From: Ruania rhizosphaerae
GTDB taxonomy: Bacteria; Actinomycetota; Actinomycetes; Actinomycetales; Beutenbergiaceae
Assembly: GCF_009805705.1 (NCBI RefSeq)
Contig: NZ_VSMB01000017.1
Location: 1-64,000, forward strand
DNA length: 64,000 bases
Direction of reading: 5' to 3'
The notes beneath the pieces are model-generated. The model did no database searches. It saw only the letters and a list, made by a program, of their open reading frames with translations, and was not told where the DNA came from. Each line of letters begins with the position of its first letter. Within the stretch, counting starts at the first letter, position 1. This document shows positions 62,955 to 64,000 of this stretch, piece by piece. The translations under genes and the position numbers were made by a program.

Positions 62955-63916
62955 CAGTCCACCAGAGCCGTGATCAGGTGGGCGGTCGCTTGCGCCGGGT
63001 CGGCGTTGTCGATGAGGTCCTGCAAGGTATCGCGGCCCAGGCGCTCGACGAGCTTCTCCAGCGCCTCCATGGACCGAAGAGTCGCGTCGAAAGCCTCGGC
63101 AGGGTCCCCGTGCTTGGTGAAGACGTCGTAGGCCAGCCAGCCGTCCCAGCCCATCCGGTCGAGGTAGAAGAGGGTCTCGACCATCTCCCACAGGTTCACG
63201 GCGCCGGGAACGATGTCCCAGTCCCATCCCCGGTTGTTGTCGTTGAAGTGGACGTAGAAGAGCCGGCCGGCCTCGTGAGCCATGGCGGCGCTCATGGCCG
63301 GGGTCTCCTGGGCGATCAGCGCATGGCCGACGTCCATGGTCACCCCGACGTTGTCGAGGCCGATCCTGTCGCACAGGTGCAAGGTGGTGCCGATGTCCGG
63401 GACGACGATGCGAGTGCGGGACTCGAAAGCCTTGTATTCGATGCTGACGCGCACGTCGTCACGGTGGGAGGCGCCGGCCCGAAGGCCCTCGATGAGCCAG
63501 GACCACTGCTTGGCGTAGTCGACCTGGAAGCTGTAGTCCCACCCGTCCATCAACGGACACACCGTCACCATGGATGCGCCGAGCTCAGCGGAGAGGTCCA
63601 TTGCCGTGGTCAGCCACTGCACGGCCTCGCGGCGTGTGGCTGCGTCCGGGTTGGTGAAGGAGCCATTGCGCCAGCGCGGATCTCCCTTGATGTTGAGATT
63701 GACGGCGGAGACCTCCAGCCCGGAGGTCGCGACGAGTTCTTTCGCTCGTTCGATGTCGCCGAGGTCGGCTGGGTAGACCAACTCCACGCCCTGGGCGCCG
63801 GGCAGTGCCGCAGCCTGTTCCATCCGGCGCTCCAGCGGTACCGCCGGTTGGAACTCCGTGAAGCGGTCTGCGTACCGGTCGAGAATGCCGACCATGATCG
63901 AGTGCCGAAGCCTCAT
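62954..63916 (-). CDS. Sugar phosphate isomerase/epimerase-like TIM barrel (first)
   Basis: 320 residues of the same superfamily: GAQGVELVYPADLGD, SIEYKAFESRTRIVVP with a glutamate ligand, VGVTMDVGHALIAQETPA with an aspartate, and YVHFNDNNRGWDWDI with a histidine. The size and the NDNNRGWDWD motif resemble L-rhamnose-isomerase/D-tagatose-3-epimerase-like enzymes. The ATG at 63916 is preferred; a GTG at 63955 would add 13 residues. It is the first gene of the eight-gene operon. A direct repeat GGATCCAC/GGAATCCAC (63938-63955) lies just upstream. Confidence 0.88.
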   Translation of the reverse strand: MRLRHSIMVGILDRYADRFTEFQPAVPLERRMEQAAALPGAQGVELVYPADLGDIERAKELVATSGLEVSAVNLNIKGDPRWRNGSFTNPDAATRREAVQWLTTAMDLSAELGASMVTVCPLMDGWDYSFQVDYAKQWSWLIEGLRAGASHRDDVRVSIEYKAFESRTRIVVPDIGTTLHLCDRIGLDNVGVTMDVGHALIAQETPAMSAAMAHEAGRLFYVHFNDNNRGWDWDIVPGAVNLWEMVETLFYLDRMGWDGWLAYDVFTKHGDPAEAFDATLRSMEALEKLVERLGRDTLQDLIDNADPAQATAHLITALVD

Positions 63917-63937
63917 CGCTTTTGTATCCCTTTCTGG

Positions 63938-64000
63938 ATCCACTTTGGAATCCACTCAGCGTAGGTGGGGTTGGCCGACGCGTCAATAGGGGTAGGGATC
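63938..64000 (-). promoter_or_regulatory. Promoter region of the eight-gene glycan operon (incomplete)
   Basis: The right edge holds GGATCCAC and GGAATCCAC as a direct repeat (63938-63955), in a TGGATTCCA-like context that fits GntR/FCD-type sites (TGG...CCA). The -35 region is near or past the window edge, so the promoter cannot be placed fully. Confidence 0.4.

Overview
The window is high-GC actinobacterial DNA. Several features point the same way: mycothiol-linked maleylpyruvate-isomerase-type proteins, a dnaK-grpE-dnaJ-hspR operon with HAIR operators, an ACR3 arsenic operon with an ArsR-ArsC fusion, an LPXTG-anchored surface protein, and many starts that look leaderless (a TANNNT box 6-7 nt before ATG/GTG). 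The carbohydrate-rich content suggests a soil or plant-associated Micrococcales, perhaps near Ruaniaceae/Beutenbergiaceae; this family-level guess is inference only. I see no rRNA, tRNA, CRISPR array or intact insertion sequence.

Layout. 0.3-1.5 kb: an AAA/DUF4143 ATPase behind three direct repeats spaced exactly 23 bp. 1.7-4.3 kb: arsenic operon (acr3, arsR-arsC fusion, arsC). 4.4-9.0 kb: nucleotidyltransferase, Cmx-type drug exporter with a possible attenuator, a broken VOC gene, an HxlR regulator divergent from an NAD(P)H oxidoreductase, and an SDR enzyme. 9.0-16.5 kb: Ntn-type amide hydrolase, LPXTG surface protein, GH13 enzyme, an ArsR/SRPBCC/TIGR03086 operon with duplicated operators, an LLM oxidoreductase and a phosphotransferase. 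16.7-26.4 kb: a divergent uronate-oxidation locus (uronate dehydrogenase, IclR, unknown TIM-barrel protein; ABC importer, glucarate dehydratase, KDG dehydratase, ketoglutarate-semialdehyde dehydrogenase), which takes a hexuronate to 2-oxoglutarate. 26.5-29.5 kb: a YtrA-type GntR/ABC trio and an AbiEi/DUF559-like gene. 29.8-34 kb: the HspR-controlled chaperone operon. 34-42.8 kb: DUF4282 membrane protein, UvrA paralogue, WYL regulator, PNPOx-like and mycothiol-type enzymes, a pair of small unknown genes and a prolyl oligopeptidase. 42.9-48.6 kb: a GntR-controlled TctCBA transporter joined to a BNR sialidase-like protein and a DHDPS-family aldolase. 49-51.5 kb: threonine degradation (tdh-kbl). 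52.3-64 kb: a glycan locus with LacI and beta-mannosidase on one strand, and an eight-gene operon (two sugar isomerases, GntR, DUF5060/DUF4038 apiosidase-like hydrolase, ABC importer, YesL) on the other.

The most unusual points are as follows. (1) The TTT transporter, BNR_2 and aldolase cluster has no assignable substrate. (2) An unrecognised TIM-barrel protein sits inside the uronate operon. (3) All three binding-protein-dependent transporter operons carry a strong hairpin 15-27 nt after the binding-protein stop codon, inside the next gene. (4) A left arm between hspR and the DUF4282 gene can pair with either of two adjacent right arms. (5) A perfect 18-bp inverted repeat lies between the divergent GH13 and ArsR genes.
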